Positions 33,347 through 41,276 of a stretch of 45,518 nt of DNA are shown in pieces (position 1 is the stretch's first letter; each line of letters starts with the position of its first letter). Source of the stretch: Streptacidiphilus anmyonensis (lineage in GTDB: Bacteria; Actinomycetota; Actinomycetes; Streptomycetales; Streptomycetaceae); the NCBI RefSeq assembly GCF_000787855.1, contig NZ_BBPQ01000014.1:1-45518 (forward strand). The letters are read 5' to 3'. The position numbers and the translations under genes were made by a program. The notes below the pieces were generated by a model. The model did no database searches. It was not told the DNA's origin and was given only the letters and a program-made list of their open reading frames with translations.

Positions 33347-34096
33347 TCAGTGGCGGCGGTGGGGGACGCGGTAGACGATGCGCCAGTGCTGGGCCGGAAC
33401 GAGGTCCTCGACGACCCTGACGGGACGGGCGCCGGTGTCGTAGACGACGCGCTGGATCAAGGTGGCCAGACTGCCCGCCACCGCGCCGAGTTCGCGAGCC
33501 TGGCCGGAGTCGAGGAGAACCGGACGAGGAGACTCGGTCACGTGGGAGGTGACCAGGGGGCGGCTCGCCACCTGAAGGTCCGCCGCCGCCTGCGAGTCGG
33601 CCGCGCCGTCCCGCGGCGCGACCGACCCGAGGGCGGGCAAGGGCGTCCAGGTCACCGAGCAGGCCAGACGCCGGCCGTCGTGGGCGTACCAGCGCTCGGA
33701 GCGCCAGCACGGCGCGCCCGGCGCTGTCTCCAGCGCGGCCGCGACCTCCACCGGGGCCGGAGTCCGCGCGGCGGCACCCTGCTCCCACGCGGCCGGGTCG
33801 GGCCGGTGGGCGGGGGAGACACCGAGCGCGGGTCGGGTGCGCTCGTGAGGCCAGGGGCGCACCATGGGCATGACCTGCGGAACGCCCAGCACCAGGAAGG
33901 CGCCGCCGCTCTCGGCCTTCTGGAGGACCCCCTCGTCCGCGAGCAGCGCAAGCGCGCGTCGGACGACGCCCTCACCGGCCTGGTAGTGCCCGGCCAGGCG
34001 CGCCTGGGAGGGCAGGGCCTGGTCGGCGGCCCACAGGCCCGACGCGACGTCCAGACGCAGCTGGTGCGCGACGCGCTGGTAACCGGCCTGCGCCAT
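33347..34096 (-). CDS. GntR family regulator with UTRA-type domain
   Basis: A 249-residue regulator. The N-terminal GntR winged helix is YQRVAHQLRLDVASGLWAADQALPSQARLAGHYQAGEGVVRRALALLADEG; the C-terminal part resembles the UTRA ligand domain (RSERWYAHDGRRLACSVTW, ending LVPAQHWRIVYRVP). ATG 34096 has GGAGG 4 bp upstream. A 30-bp perfect palindrome lies 28 bp before it. Confidence 0.87.
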   Translation of the reverse strand: MAQAGYQRVAHQLRLDVASGLWAADQALPSQARLAGHYQAGEGVVRRALALLADEGVLQKAESGGAFLVLGVPQVMPMVRPWPHERTRPALGVSPAHRPDPAAWEQGAAARTPAPVEVAAALETAPGAPCWRSERWYAHDGRRLACSVTWTPLPALGSVAPRDGAADSQAAADLQVASRPLVTSHVTESPRPVLLDSGQARELGAVAGSLATLIQRVVYDTGARPVRVVEDLVPAQHWRIVYRVPHRRH

Positions 34097-34123
34097 CGCT
34101 CCTCCGAGTACGGTGGGGCTGAA

Positions 34124-34153
34124 GTGAAAGACTGCTGGCCAGCAGTCTTTCAC
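34124..34153. promoter_or_regulatory. 30-bp perfect palindrome
   Basis: Arms GTGAAAGACTGCTGG and CCAGCAGTCTTTCAC, 15 bp each without spacer. It includes the AraC stop codon (34150-34152) and ends 28 bp before the GntR start. Likely the GntR operator; it could also work as a terminator for AraC. Confidence 0.75.
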
Positions 34154-35160
34154 AGACCCGCGGCCTGCCCCTGCCAGGGGCGCCGGGGTCCTTGCGCGGC
34201 GGCGGTGCGGACGTAGTCGGTGGGCGTCTGTCCGTAGTGGCGCTTGAAAGCGCGCGTGAAGTGGCTGCTGTCTGCGAAGTGCCAGTGGGCGGCGAGCTCC
34301 GAGACGCTCAGGCGCTCGTGCGCGGTGGAGAGGGCGAGTCGGGCCTCCTCGAGTCGTCGGCGCCGGATGTAGGCGCTGACCGACTCCTCGGTTGCCGCGA
34401 AGGCCCGGTGCAGGGTGCGGACCGAGACGTTCAGTCGGTGCGCCAGTGTGGTGGCTGACAACTCCGGATCGGCCAGCATCTCGTCGGCGACGTCCTTGGC
34501 CGCCTGGGCGAGCGCGGGCGCGAGGCGCGGTTCCACGTCGTCGAAACGGCCGAGGGCCACGGCCTTGGCCAGTTCGATCAGTGTGCTGTGGGCGGCCCGC
34601 AGGCCGGCGGGGCCCAGGCCGCCGCTGGTCGTGTGGACCATGTCGGCGTGGGCGGCCAGCAGCCTCACCTCGGCTGCGTCGGCGGGGCCGGTGAGGCTCC
34701 GGTTGCCGAGCAGCGGTGCGAGCACGCCGGAGGGCAGGACCAGCACCTTGGCCGTGGTGCCCGGTGCCGTCTCGAAGTGCACGGGCCGTCCCACGTGCCG
34801 CAGCAGGACCTGGCCGGCCGCCACGGTGTGCCCTCCCTCGCGGGCCGAGCCGGCCAGCGTCCACCCGCCGCGCCGCACGACGTACAGGCGCACCTGGTCC
34901 TCGGCCCCGCCCAACGGGCCCTCGGTCCGCAGCGCGGACGGCATGCTCATCTCGGTGAGCGCCACGTCGCCGATCCGGGCGGCGCGGGCCTTGACCCGGA
35001 AGTCACCGACCGTGTCGGCGCTGAAGTTCGGCATCGGGAAGCCGTCCCCGACCTGCGTCCGCCACTTGTCCAGGAACGCGTCGAACGCCTCCGGTGCAGC
35101 GCCTGGACGGCTGGAATCAAGACGGAAGGATCCGTTGGCGACCGAGCCCGCTGTGTTCAT
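34150..35160 (-). CDS. AraC family transcriptional regulator
   Basis: A 336-residue regulator. The N-terminal AraC-binding-like domain spans about residues 1-190 (HFETAPGTTAKVLVLP), and the C-terminal double HTH (LSATTLAHRLNVSVRTLHRAF and SVSELAAHWHFADSSHFTRAFKRHYGQTPTDYVR) is standard. Start is ATG 35160; GTG 35196 is possible. Divergent from an SDR gene at 35295. Confidence 0.91.
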   Translation of the reverse strand: MNTAGSVANGSFRLDSSRPGAAPEAFDAFLDKWRTQVGDGFPMPNFSADTVGDFRVKARAARIGDVALTEMSMPSALRTEGPLGGAEDQVRLYVVRRGGWTLAGSAREGGHTVAAGQVLLRHVGRPVHFETAPGTTAKVLVLPSGVLAPLLGNRSLTGPADAAEVRLLAAHADMVHTTSGGLGPAGLRAAHSTLIELAKAVALGRFDDVEPRLAPALAQAAKDVADEMLADPELSATTLAHRLNVSVRTLHRAFAATEESVSAYIRRRRLEEARLALSTAHERLSVSELAAHWHFADSSHFTRAFKRHYGQTPTDYVRTAAAQGPRRPWQGQAAGL

Positions 35161-35294
35161 CCACCGCACCGCCCCATGGCGCTGATATTCCGTCACGATG
35201 GCGCTTCCGTCCAAGCCCACGCCGTCTGATCTTCCTAGCCTGTGGCGGTGACGGCAATCCCGTCTCCCCCGGACGATCACGTGAGGACAGCGAG

Positions 35295-36128
35295 ATGACC
35301 CAGAAGACAGCCGTCGTGACCGGCACGTCCAGCGGAATCGGTCTGCACACCGCCGTGGGCCTCGCCCGGAAGGGGATCCACGTCGTCGCCACGATGCGGG
35401 ACACCACCCGGGCCGCGGCCTTGCTGGCCGAAGCCGACCTGCACGGAGTCGACCTGACGGTGCGGACCCTGGACGTGAGCGACCGTGACGGTGCCCGTGC
35501 CTGTCTGGACGCCGTCGCCGCCGAGTTCGGCCCCGTCGACATCCTGGTCAACAACGCCGGACTGAGCATCGCCGGGACGCTGGAACAGCTCGGCGAAGAC
35601 GCCCTGCAGCGGGCGCTGGACGTCAACCTCCTGGGCGCCGCCGCGCTCACCCGTCACGTCCTGCCGTCGATGCGGGCGCGCGGGTCCGGCCGCATCGTCA
35701 GCGTCACCAGCAACGGCGCGGCGGTCGGCGAGCCCTTCCTCGACGCCTACTGCGCGTCCAAGTTCGCCCTGGAGGGGCTGATGCAGTCCCTGGCGCCGGT
35801 CGCGGCCCGCTACGGGATCGCGGTCAGCGTGGTCCAACCGGCCTTCGTCGCCACCAACATCGGTGAGAACACCGACACCGCCGCACTCGCCTCACCCGGC
35901 GACCCCTACCAGGACCTGGCGGAGTGCTTCCTGCGCTCCGTCCACGCGGAACTCGCCCGCGCGCAGCCGGCCACGGAAGCGGCCGCGGTCGTCGTCGAGG
36001 CGGCCACCACCGGCGAGCCCCGCTTCCGCTGGCAGACCTCACAGGCGGCAGTGGACTCCGTCGGTCTCTCCCTGGCCGACCTGGACGGCGACCGCGCCGT
36101 CGCCGCCATGTCCGCCTGGCTGGACTGA
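35295..36128 (+). CDS. Short-chain dehydrogenase/reductase
   Basis: A 277-residue SDR with VTGTSSGIGLHTAVGLA, NNAGLSIAG, Ser of VSVTSNG, and YCASKFALEGL (YxxxK), and a C-terminal extension typical of classical oxidoreductases that act on bulky alcohols or ketones. ATG 35295. Probably activated by the divergent AraC protein. It ends before a strong bidirectional hairpin. Confidence 0.93.
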   Translation: MTQKTAVVTGTSSGIGLHTAVGLARKGIHVVATMRDTTRAAALLAEADLHGVDLTVRTLDVSDRDGARACLDAVAAEFGPVDILVNNAGLSIAGTLEQLGEDALQRALDVNLLGAAALTRHVLPSMRARGSGRIVSVTSNGAAVGEPFLDAYCASKFALEGLMQSLAPVAARYGIAVSVVQPAFVATNIGENTDTAALASPGDPYQDLAECFLRSVHAELARAQPATEAAAVVVEAATTGEPRFRWQTSQAAVDSVGLSLADLDGDRAVAAMSAWLD

Positions 36129-36200
36129 AACCCAGGGCGGCGGCTCCCTCCCTCGGTAGCGGCCTGAGCGTGGGTGCGCCGTCGTCGCGGTTCGGCGCGC

Positions 36201-36239
36201 GCGGGGGCGGCCGGTCGTCTCCCTGCCGGCCGCCCCCGC
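36201..36239. terminator. Strong bidirectional terminator
   Basis: GCGGGGGCGGCCGG and CCGGCCGCCCCCGC, perfect 14-bp arms with an 11-nt loop, between the convergent SDR and Ohr genes. Confidence 0.8.
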
Positions 36240-36255
36240 CTGGTGCTGCCCCCGC

Positions 36256-36684
36256 TCAGACGGTCGCCTTGAGCGAGACCTCGATGTTGCCGCGGGTGGA
36301 GTTCGAGTACGGGCAGACCCGGTGGGTGGCCTGCACGAGCTGGTCGGCCACCGCCTGGTCCAGGCCGGGCAGGTGCGCGGTGAGTGCGACGGCCAGCGTG
36401 AACCGGCCGTCCTCGACGGCCAGCAGGGCGACCTCGGCGGTGACCGTCGAGCCGGTGACCGGGGTCTTCTGCTCGGCCGCGATCATGCGCAGGCCGTTGT
36501 GGAAGCAGGCCGCGTACCCGGCGGCGAACAGCTGCTCCGGGTTGGTCTTCCCGCCGCCGGGGCCGCCCATCTCCTTCGGGACCGTCAGGTCCGCGTCCAG
36601 GACGCCGTCCAGGGTGCGGACGTGGCCGTTGCGGCCGTCGCCGGTCGAGGTCGCCTCGGTGGTGTAGAGCGTGGTGGTGGACAT
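36256..36684 (-). CDS. ohr: Organic hydroperoxide resistance protein (Ohr/OsmC)
   Basis: A 142-residue Ohr-type peroxidase. Conserved marks are TNPEQLFAAGYAACFHNGL with the reactive Cys, the late RVCPYSNSTRGN with the resolving Cys, and the Arg of DGRFTLAV region. Ohr reduces organic hydroperoxides using lipoyl thiols. ATG 36684 has AAGGAG upstream. No OhrR lies beside it (the nearest regulator is an XRE type). Confidence 0.95.
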   Translation of the reverse strand: MSTTTLYTTEATSTGDGRNGHVRTLDGVLDADLTVPKEMGGPGGGKTNPEQLFAAGYAACFHNGLRMIAAEQKTPVTGSTVTAEVALLAVEDGRFTLAVALTAHLPGLDQAVADQLVQATHRVCPYSNSTRGNIEVSLKATV

Positions 36685-36958
36685 GGTGTCGTACTCCTTC
36701 GTTGCGTGTGCATGGTGCTGTTTCCTGCGGGTGGATGCCGGTGGGTCGGTCGGTGCCGACCCACGTCTGGGGAAGCCGCTGGGCGCGACCTGTGAGCGGG
36801 CGGGCGCGGCGGCTTCGGGCACGCCTCATCACGGCGCGACGCGGCGCGGCGCGGGGGCCGCGGGGCGCGGGGGGCGCGCGGGGCGTCGGCCCCGGGAAGC
36901 GGGAAGCGGGAAGCGGGAAGCGGGAGGCGGGAGGCGCGGTAGGGCCGGGCTGGGTCGG
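36685..36958. repeat. GC-rich gap with 7-bp tandem repeat
   Basis: Separates ohr from the XRE gene. At 36894-36935 there are six 7-bp units, four GGGAAGC then two GGGAGGC. The preceding 36830-36893 is nearly pure G/C (gcggcgcggcgcgggggc). No gene is seen; other open frames here are an artefact of composition. Confidence 0.75.
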
Positions 36959-37885
36959 CTAGACGCCCCGGTCGGCGGGATCGGTGGGAATCGCCGACAT
37001 CGGGTGACCGAGGGTGCCGGGCGAGGTGGCGTGGGACAGGAGTCGCAGGGCCGCCTGCGCGTCCGAGCCGGGCGCCGCGGTGACCACGACGAGCCGGACA
37101 CCCGCCGCTCGTGGGACCGGGAGCGAGTGCTGGAGCACGTCCATCGCCCCGACCAGGGGATGGCACATCCGGTACTCGGCCAGGTCCCAGGCCCGGACCC
37201 GATGCTCGCCCCACAGCGCGGCGAACTGCGGGCTGCCCATGGACAGTTCGCCGATCAGTGAGGCCAGTCCCGGATCGTCGGGGTCCTCGCCGACCGCCGC
37301 CCGCAGCTTGCCGACGACGTCCCTGGCCTTCCTCGGCCAGTCCGTGCCGTACAGCTCGCGCGTGTGGGCGTCGAGGAAGACCAGCTTCGCCGTGTTCGGG
37401 CGCTCGCCCGCCCGCTTCGGGCTGTCGGGGTCCAGGTGGCCGGCGAACAGCGCGTGCCCGCTCGGGTTCCAGGCCAGGACGTCCGACCGACGGCCGAGCA
37501 GGATCGCCGGCGCGTCCCCGAAGGCGTCCATCAACTGCCGCATCGCCGCCGTGACCTGCTCGGCGGGTCGGCGCCGACGTCGCGTTCGCTGCCGTCCGTC
37601 ACTGGACAGACCGTGCAGATGCCGCCGCTCGGCCTCGTCCAGCCCCAGCGCGCCGGCCAGGGCGTCCAGCACCTGCGGTGAGGCGTTGAGCGAGACGCCG
37701 CGCTCCAGCCGGGTGTAGTAGGCGACGCTGACCCCGGCCAGTTGGGCCACCTCCTCGCGGCGCAGCCCGGGGACCCGACGCTGGTCGCCGTAGTCCGGCA
37801 GGCCCAGAGCGGCCGGTGTCAGCTGGGCGCGTCGACTGGCGAGGAATTCGCCCAGTGGTGACGTGCCGTAGGTTCTGGCGGTCAT
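36959..37885 (-). CDS. XRE family regulator with MmyB-like domain
   Basis: A 308-residue regulator. The N-terminal HTH (PLGEFLASRRAQLTPAALGLPDYGDQRRVPGLRREEVAQLAGVSVAYYTRLERG) is followed by the MmyB-like ligand domain from about 100 (PAILLGRRSDVLAWNPSGHALF, ERPNTAKLVFLD, GSPQFAALWGEHRVR). These proteins bind fatty-acid-like ligands in known structures. ATG 37885. Target unknown; neighbours offer no clear partner. Confidence 0.92.
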   Translation of the reverse strand: MTARTYGTSPLGEFLASRRAQLTPAALGLPDYGDQRRVPGLRREEVAQLAGVSVAYYTRLERGVSLNASPQVLDALAGALGLDEAERRHLHGLSSDGRQRTRRRRRPAEQVTAAMRQLMDAFGDAPAILLGRRSDVLAWNPSGHALFAGHLDPDSPKRAGERPNTAKLVFLDAHTRELYGTDWPRKARDVVGKLRAAVGEDPDDPGLASLIGELSMGSPQFAALWGEHRVRAWDLAEYRMCHPLVGAMDVLQHSLPVPRAAGVRLVVVTAAPGSDAQAALRLLSHATSPGTLGHPMSAIPTDPADRGV

Positions 37886-38050
37886 GTCGTTCAGTATCAA
37901 GCGGCCCCAGCGGACGTGCCTGCCCCTGCCAGGGTCAGGCTGCTGCCCGTCGGACCGGTTCCGGGCGCGGTTGCACCACCGGATCAGACGTCCGGGCCGA
38001 CCCACCGCCGGGGCCCGGGCTCCGATTCCTCCGCCGAGGCAGGCATGGGG

Positions 38051-38290
38051 TCACGATCGGGGAGCGGTTGACAGCGTTTCGGTTCCTCCGGTCATCAGGG
38101 CGAGGGTGCTGTGAGGGGCGTTGTCGTCGATCATGCGTGCGTACATGTCGTCGTCCGCCTCGACGGCTTCGGCACGGGCGAACATGGCCTGCTCGTGCCG
38201 CGCGAGCGCGGTCTCCGCATCTTCGGGGTGGGCGGCGGTGACGAGGGCGGCGAGTTCCGGCGCCCAGCTGGGCGCTGTCGCCCCGGTCGG
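38051..38290 (-). pseudogene. C-terminal fragment of FAD-dependent monooxygenase
   Basis: The minus frame reads PELAALVTAAHPEDAETALARHEQAMFARAEAVE, then DDNAP and a short tail, matching the last about 70 residues of TetX/PHBH-type flavoprotein monooxygenases. The FAD-binding GD motif (GDAAHL) that should come just before is not found, and 37886-38050 upstream codes nothing recognised. A remnant, probably of a gene once regulated by a neighbour. Confidence 0.55.
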
Positions 38291-38370
38291 TCTCGCCGGA
38301 GCGGCGGAAGCGGACGACCACACGCACCTCGTCGTCCGTCCGGACGTGGCCGGCGGGGCTGGAGCCGCCC

Positions 38371-39294
38371 CTACTCCGCGGATGCGTGCGCCGTGCACCC
38401 GGCGTTCAGACGCTGGCCCAGGAAGAGCGCCGCCCGGTCGAGGGCCTCGTCCGCCTCGTCCAGAACGCCGGCGAACGCCTGGAACACGTGCGGCACGTCG
38501 GCCGTGACGTCCAGGACGACGTCCACCCCGGCCGCCCTCGCGCGCGCGGCAAGGCGCGTGGAGTCGTCCAGCAGGACCTCGTTCGTGCCCACCTGGAGCA
38601 GCAGCGGGGGGAAGCCGGTCAGGTCGGCGAGGACGGCCGGGCTGAGCAGCGGCTGGTGCGGGTCGGCTCCGGCGAGGTACATGGCCCCGGTGTGTTCGAG
38701 GGCCTGACGGGTGAAGACCGGGTCGACGCCGTGCTTGGCGTCCATGCTCTCGCCCGTGCGGGTGGCGTCCAGGCCAGGGGAGAACGCCACGATGGCGGCG
38801 GGCAGCGGCAGGCCCGCGTCCCGCGCGGCCAGGCAGGTGGTGACGGTGAGTCCGCCGCCGGCCGAGTCGCCGGCGAACGCGATGGCCGAAGGGTCCGTTC
38901 CGTTGTCGAGGAGGTCGCGGTAGGCGCTCAGGGCGTCCTCGATCGCAGCCGGGAAGGGGTGTTCGGGGGCGAGCCGGTACTCCAGCGAGTACGCCCCGAG
39001 GCCCGTCCTGGCCACCAGCTGTCCCGTCAGCGACAAGGCCGTCTCAGGGGAGCCGAACACGAAGCCGCCGCCGTGGAAGTACAGGATCGTCCCCGCGCGC
39101 GGCCCGGCTTCCGGCTCCACGCGCAGGGCCGGTCGGCCGCCGAGCGTCGTGTGCGTGGTGCGGAGGCCGCCGGGCACGATCATCTGAGCCATCAGCGCCT
39201 TGAATCCGGCGCGGAGCGCCTCCACCGACCGGGGGCCCTCCGGTCGCGGCTGTCGCATCATCGCGTCGACCCGGGCCCGTTGTTCCGTGCTCAT
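38371..39294 (-). CDS. Alpha/beta-hydrolase fold-3 esterase (HSL type)
   Basis: A 307-residue esterase: oxyanion motif YFHGGGFVFG, SLEYRLAPEHPFPAAIEDALSAYR, nucleophile AFAGDSAGGGL, the acid in VGTNEVLLDDS, His in VPHVFQ. ATG 39294. Divergent from a MarR gene whose palindromic operator lies in the shared promoter. Confidence 0.94.
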   Translation of the reverse strand: MSTEQRARVDAMMRQPRPEGPRSVEALRAGFKALMAQMIVPGGLRTTHTTLGGRPALRVEPEAGPRAGTILYFHGGGFVFGSPETALSLTGQLVARTGLGAYSLEYRLAPEHPFPAAIEDALSAYRDLLDNGTDPSAIAFAGDSAGGGLTVTTCLAARDAGLPLPAAIVAFSPGLDATRTGESMDAKHGVDPVFTRQALEHTGAMYLAGADPHQPLLSPAVLADLTGFPPLLLQVGTNEVLLDDSTRLAARARAAGVDVVLDVTADVPHVFQAFAGVLDEADEALDRAALFLGQRLNAGCTAHASAE

Positions 39295-39329
39295 GGCTGT
39301 GCTCCCGTCCTCAGTAGATTCCATTACAC

Positions 39330-39347
39330 TATATGCCGTGGCATATA
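39330..39347. promoter_or_regulatory. MarR operator over its own start codon
   Basis: TATATGCC-GT-GGCATATA, perfect 8-bp arms. It overlaps the MarR GTG start (39338). TACACT at 39325-39330 would place transcription start at the GTG, so the message may be leaderless. Confidence 0.7.
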
Positions 39348-39814
39348 AATCAAGCGGCGGACAGATCGACGTCCCCGGCTTCTTCGCCGATCTGGTCCGA
39401 TGCGAGACGCGTCTGTACAACGCGCTCAACGACCTGCTGCGTGAGCGGCACGGGATCGTCACCTCACAGTTCGAGTTGCTGCGCTACCTGCGCGACCACC
39501 CCGGATCCCGGGTCGCGGACCTCGCCGCCGAGTTCGCGGTCGGCGTCGGCGCGACCAGCAAGGGCGTCGACCGCCTGGAGAAGCAGGGGCGGGTCGTCCG
39601 GCAGCCGAACCCGTCCGATCGCCGCTCCTCGCTGCTCGCCCTGACCGACGACGGTTCGCGGCTCATCGAAGCGGCGGAGGAGACCTTCACCCGGGGGCTT
39701 GCCGAGCTGGTCGGAGGCGCACTCGACGACGCCTCGGCGGCGGCTGCCGTCCACACCCTCGCAAAGCTGCGCTCCGAGCTGGAACGCCGTCAGATCGGGA
39801 TGCCCACAGGCTGA
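39338..39814 (+). CDS. MarR family transcriptional regulator
   Basis: A 158-residue MarR regulator. Winged helix with SQFELLRYLRDHPGSRVADLAAEFAVGVGATSKGVDRLEKQGRV and the wing RQPNPSDRRSSLLALT. Start at GTG 39338 gives MAYKSSG-like beginning; there is no ribosome site. Probably represses the divergent esterase. Confidence 0.92.
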   Translation: MAYKSSGGQIDVPGFFADLVRCETRLYNALNDLLRERHGIVTSQFELLRYLRDHPGSRVADLAAEFAVGVGATSKGVDRLEKQGRVVRQPNPSDRRSSLLALTDDGSRLIEAAEETFTRGLAELVGGALDDASAAAAVHTLAKLRSELERRQIGMPTG

Positions 39815-39879
39815 GGGGCGTCGACGCCGGAGGCGATACCCTCGTGGCACGGGCCTGCGGCATGAAGGGATGGGATCGC

Positions 39880-40110
39880 GTGGACTGCGACGAGTTCGTC
39901 GAGCTGGTCACGGACTTCCTCGACGGCGCCCTGCCCGAGGCCGACGAAGCCCGTTTCGTCGAGCACCTCGCCGCCTGCGAGGGATGCGAGGCGTATCTGG
40001 AACAGTTCCGGCAGACCATCGACACCCTCGGCGTGCTCCCGGCGGACAGTCTCTCGGAACAGGCGAAGGACCAGCTGCTGACCGCCTTCCGTGGATTTCG
40101 GCGCGGGTAG
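39880..40110 (+). CDS. Zinc-finger anti-sigma-like protein (zf-HC2)
   Basis: A 76-residue cytosolic protein with the ZAS motif, VEHLAACEGCEAYL (HX3CX2C), after DEFVELVTDFLDGAL. It has no membrane segment. GTG 39880 has AAGGGA 9 bp upstream; ATG 39862 is the alternative. It closely resembles, in size and motif, the anti-sigma gene at 40121 that faces it 10 bp away. Confidence 0.87.
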   Translation: MDCDEFVELVTDFLDGALPEADEARFVEHLAACEGCEAYLEQFRQTIDTLGVLPADSLSEQAKDQLLTAFRGFRRG

Positions 40111-40120
40111 CGGCGCCGCC

Positions 40121-40357
40121 TCAGCGAGACGAGTCGCGGAACGCGGCCAGCAAGGCGTCCCGGCACGCCGGAGCCGACACCGGCGACGGCTCCGACGCCG
40201 CCGGCGCGAGGAGTCGGACGGTCTGCTGATGCTGATCCAGCAAGGTCCGGCAGGCCGGGCAGCCGTCCAGATGGACGACCAGGAGCGTCTCGGACCTCTC
40301 GTCCAACGCGCCGTCGAGGTAGGCGGTGACGAGTTCGGCGAGTTCGGAGCAGGTCAT
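40121..40357 (-). CDS. Anti-sigma factor, zf-HC2 type
   Basis: A 78-residue soluble anti-sigma with HLDGCPACRTLL (HX3CX2C) after ELAELVTAYLDGALD. Its ATG overlaps the sigma-factor stop by ATGA, so the two are coupled. Expected to hold the ECF sigma factor inactive, possibly with redox or zinc sensing through the Cys/His site. Confidence 0.92.
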   Translation of the reverse strand: MTCSELAELVTAYLDGALDERSETLLVVHLDGCPACRTLLDQHQQTVRLLAPAASEPSPVSAPACRDALLAAFRDSSR

Positions 40358-41073
40358 GGCGCGCCCCGGCGCTGTGCGGCGGTACTGGCGGCGGCGGTAC
40401 TGGCGGCGGCGGTGCTGGTGGCGGTGGTGGCGGTGGCGGTGGCGAAGTAGGTTTCGAGCCTGGCGCGCACCGCGGCGCGGGCCCGGTGCAGGATGACGCG
40501 CTGGTTGCCGGGGGAGATGTCGAGCAGCTCGCAGACCTCGTCGGAACTGTGCCCATCGATGTCTCGCAGCGTCACCACGATGCGGTGGCGGTCGGGGAGC
40601 GCGCCCAGGGCTTCGGCGAGGACGGCGCGGACCTCGCTCTTCAGGGCGGCGTCCTCCGGCAGCATCCAGGGCTGCGGCTGCTGCCCGGGGTTCCAGTGGC
40701 CGGGGTGGGGATCGTCGGAGGGCCGGAACCGCGACGGGTCGACGGTGGGTCCCTCGTCCTCGGGGAGCAGGCTGCTGAACGGCAGGGTGCGACTCTCCTT
40801 CGCCCCGCGGGTCCTGGCGGTGTTGACCAGGATGCGGAACACCCAGGTCTTGAGCGAGGCCCGCCCCTCGAACCGGGCGAGTCCCCGGACGACGGCGAGC
40901 CAGGTTTCCTGCACCACCTCCTCCGCCGTCGCGTTCGTGGACACGAACGAGCGGGCCAGGCGCAGCATCGACGGTGACCAGAGGTCCAGGACGAGCCCGA
41001 AGGCCGCCTCGTCCCCGCCGCGAAGACGCTCGACCAGCTCGTCGTCGGGCGGCAGGGGGACATCGCGTGCCAC
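40354..41073 (-). CDS. ECF sigma-70 family RNA polymerase sigma factor
   Basis: A 239-residue ECF sigma factor. Region 2 is FGLVLDLWSPSMLRLARSFV to VVQETWLAVVRGLARFEGRASLKTWVFRILVNTARTRG; region 4 is ALGALPDRHRIVVTLRDIDGHSSDEVCELLDISPGNQRVILHRARAAVRARLE. A linker of about 55 residues rich in Pro/Asp separates them. The last about 35 residues are a Thr/Ala repeat tail (STAAASTAAASTAA). GTG 41073 has GAGGAG 5 bp upstream. Operon with a zf-HC2 anti-sigma. Confidence 0.94.
   Translation of the reverse strand: MARDVPLPPDDELVERLRGGDEAAFGLVLDLWSPSMLRLARSFVSTNATAEEVVQETWLAVVRGLARFEGRASLKTWVFRILVNTARTRGAKESRTLPFSSLLPEDEGPTVDPSRFRPSDDPHPGHWNPGQQPQPWMLPEDAALKSEVRAVLAEALGALPDRHRIVVTLRDIDGHSSDEVCELLDISPGNQRVILHRARAAVRARLETYFATATATTATSTAAASTAAASTAAQRRGAP
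40378..40445. repeat. GGC/GGT trinucleotide-rich repeat in sigma gene
   Basis: Repeats of TACTGGCGGCGGCGG then GGTGGCGGTGG encode the Ala/Thr/Ser tail of the sigma factor. Slippage could alter tail length, though the frame is kept only for multiples of three. Confidence 0.7.
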
Positions 41074-41210
41074 GAAGGCTCCTCGAGGTCGGGTACAGGG
41101 GTGCTCACCGCACGATACCCATCCCGTCCGGGCCCCGGTGCTCGCGGAAGACACTGGTAAGAAGTCAAACACCGTCCAGGGCTGCCCGGTTCGCAACACC
41201 GGAACGGTGG

Positions 41211-41265
41211 CAGGTGTGCCGCGGGCCCCCGCCCCGCCTACGCGGGGGAGCCCGCGGCACACCTG
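41211..41265 (-). terminator. Long terminator hairpin
   Basis: CAGGTGTGCCGCGGGC.. (41211-41232) pairs with ..GCCCGCGGCACACCTG (41242-41265), about 22 bp with one small bulge, loop CCCGCCTAC-like. It follows the secreted propeller gene. Confidence 0.75.
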
Positions 41266-41276
41266 GGCAGGGCCGG

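Noticed and set aside
36830..36938. Possible origin or recombination site in the G-rich repeats
   Set aside because: Only a simple 7-bp repeat in a GC-biased gap; no DnaA boxes, recombinase gene or att-like duplication.
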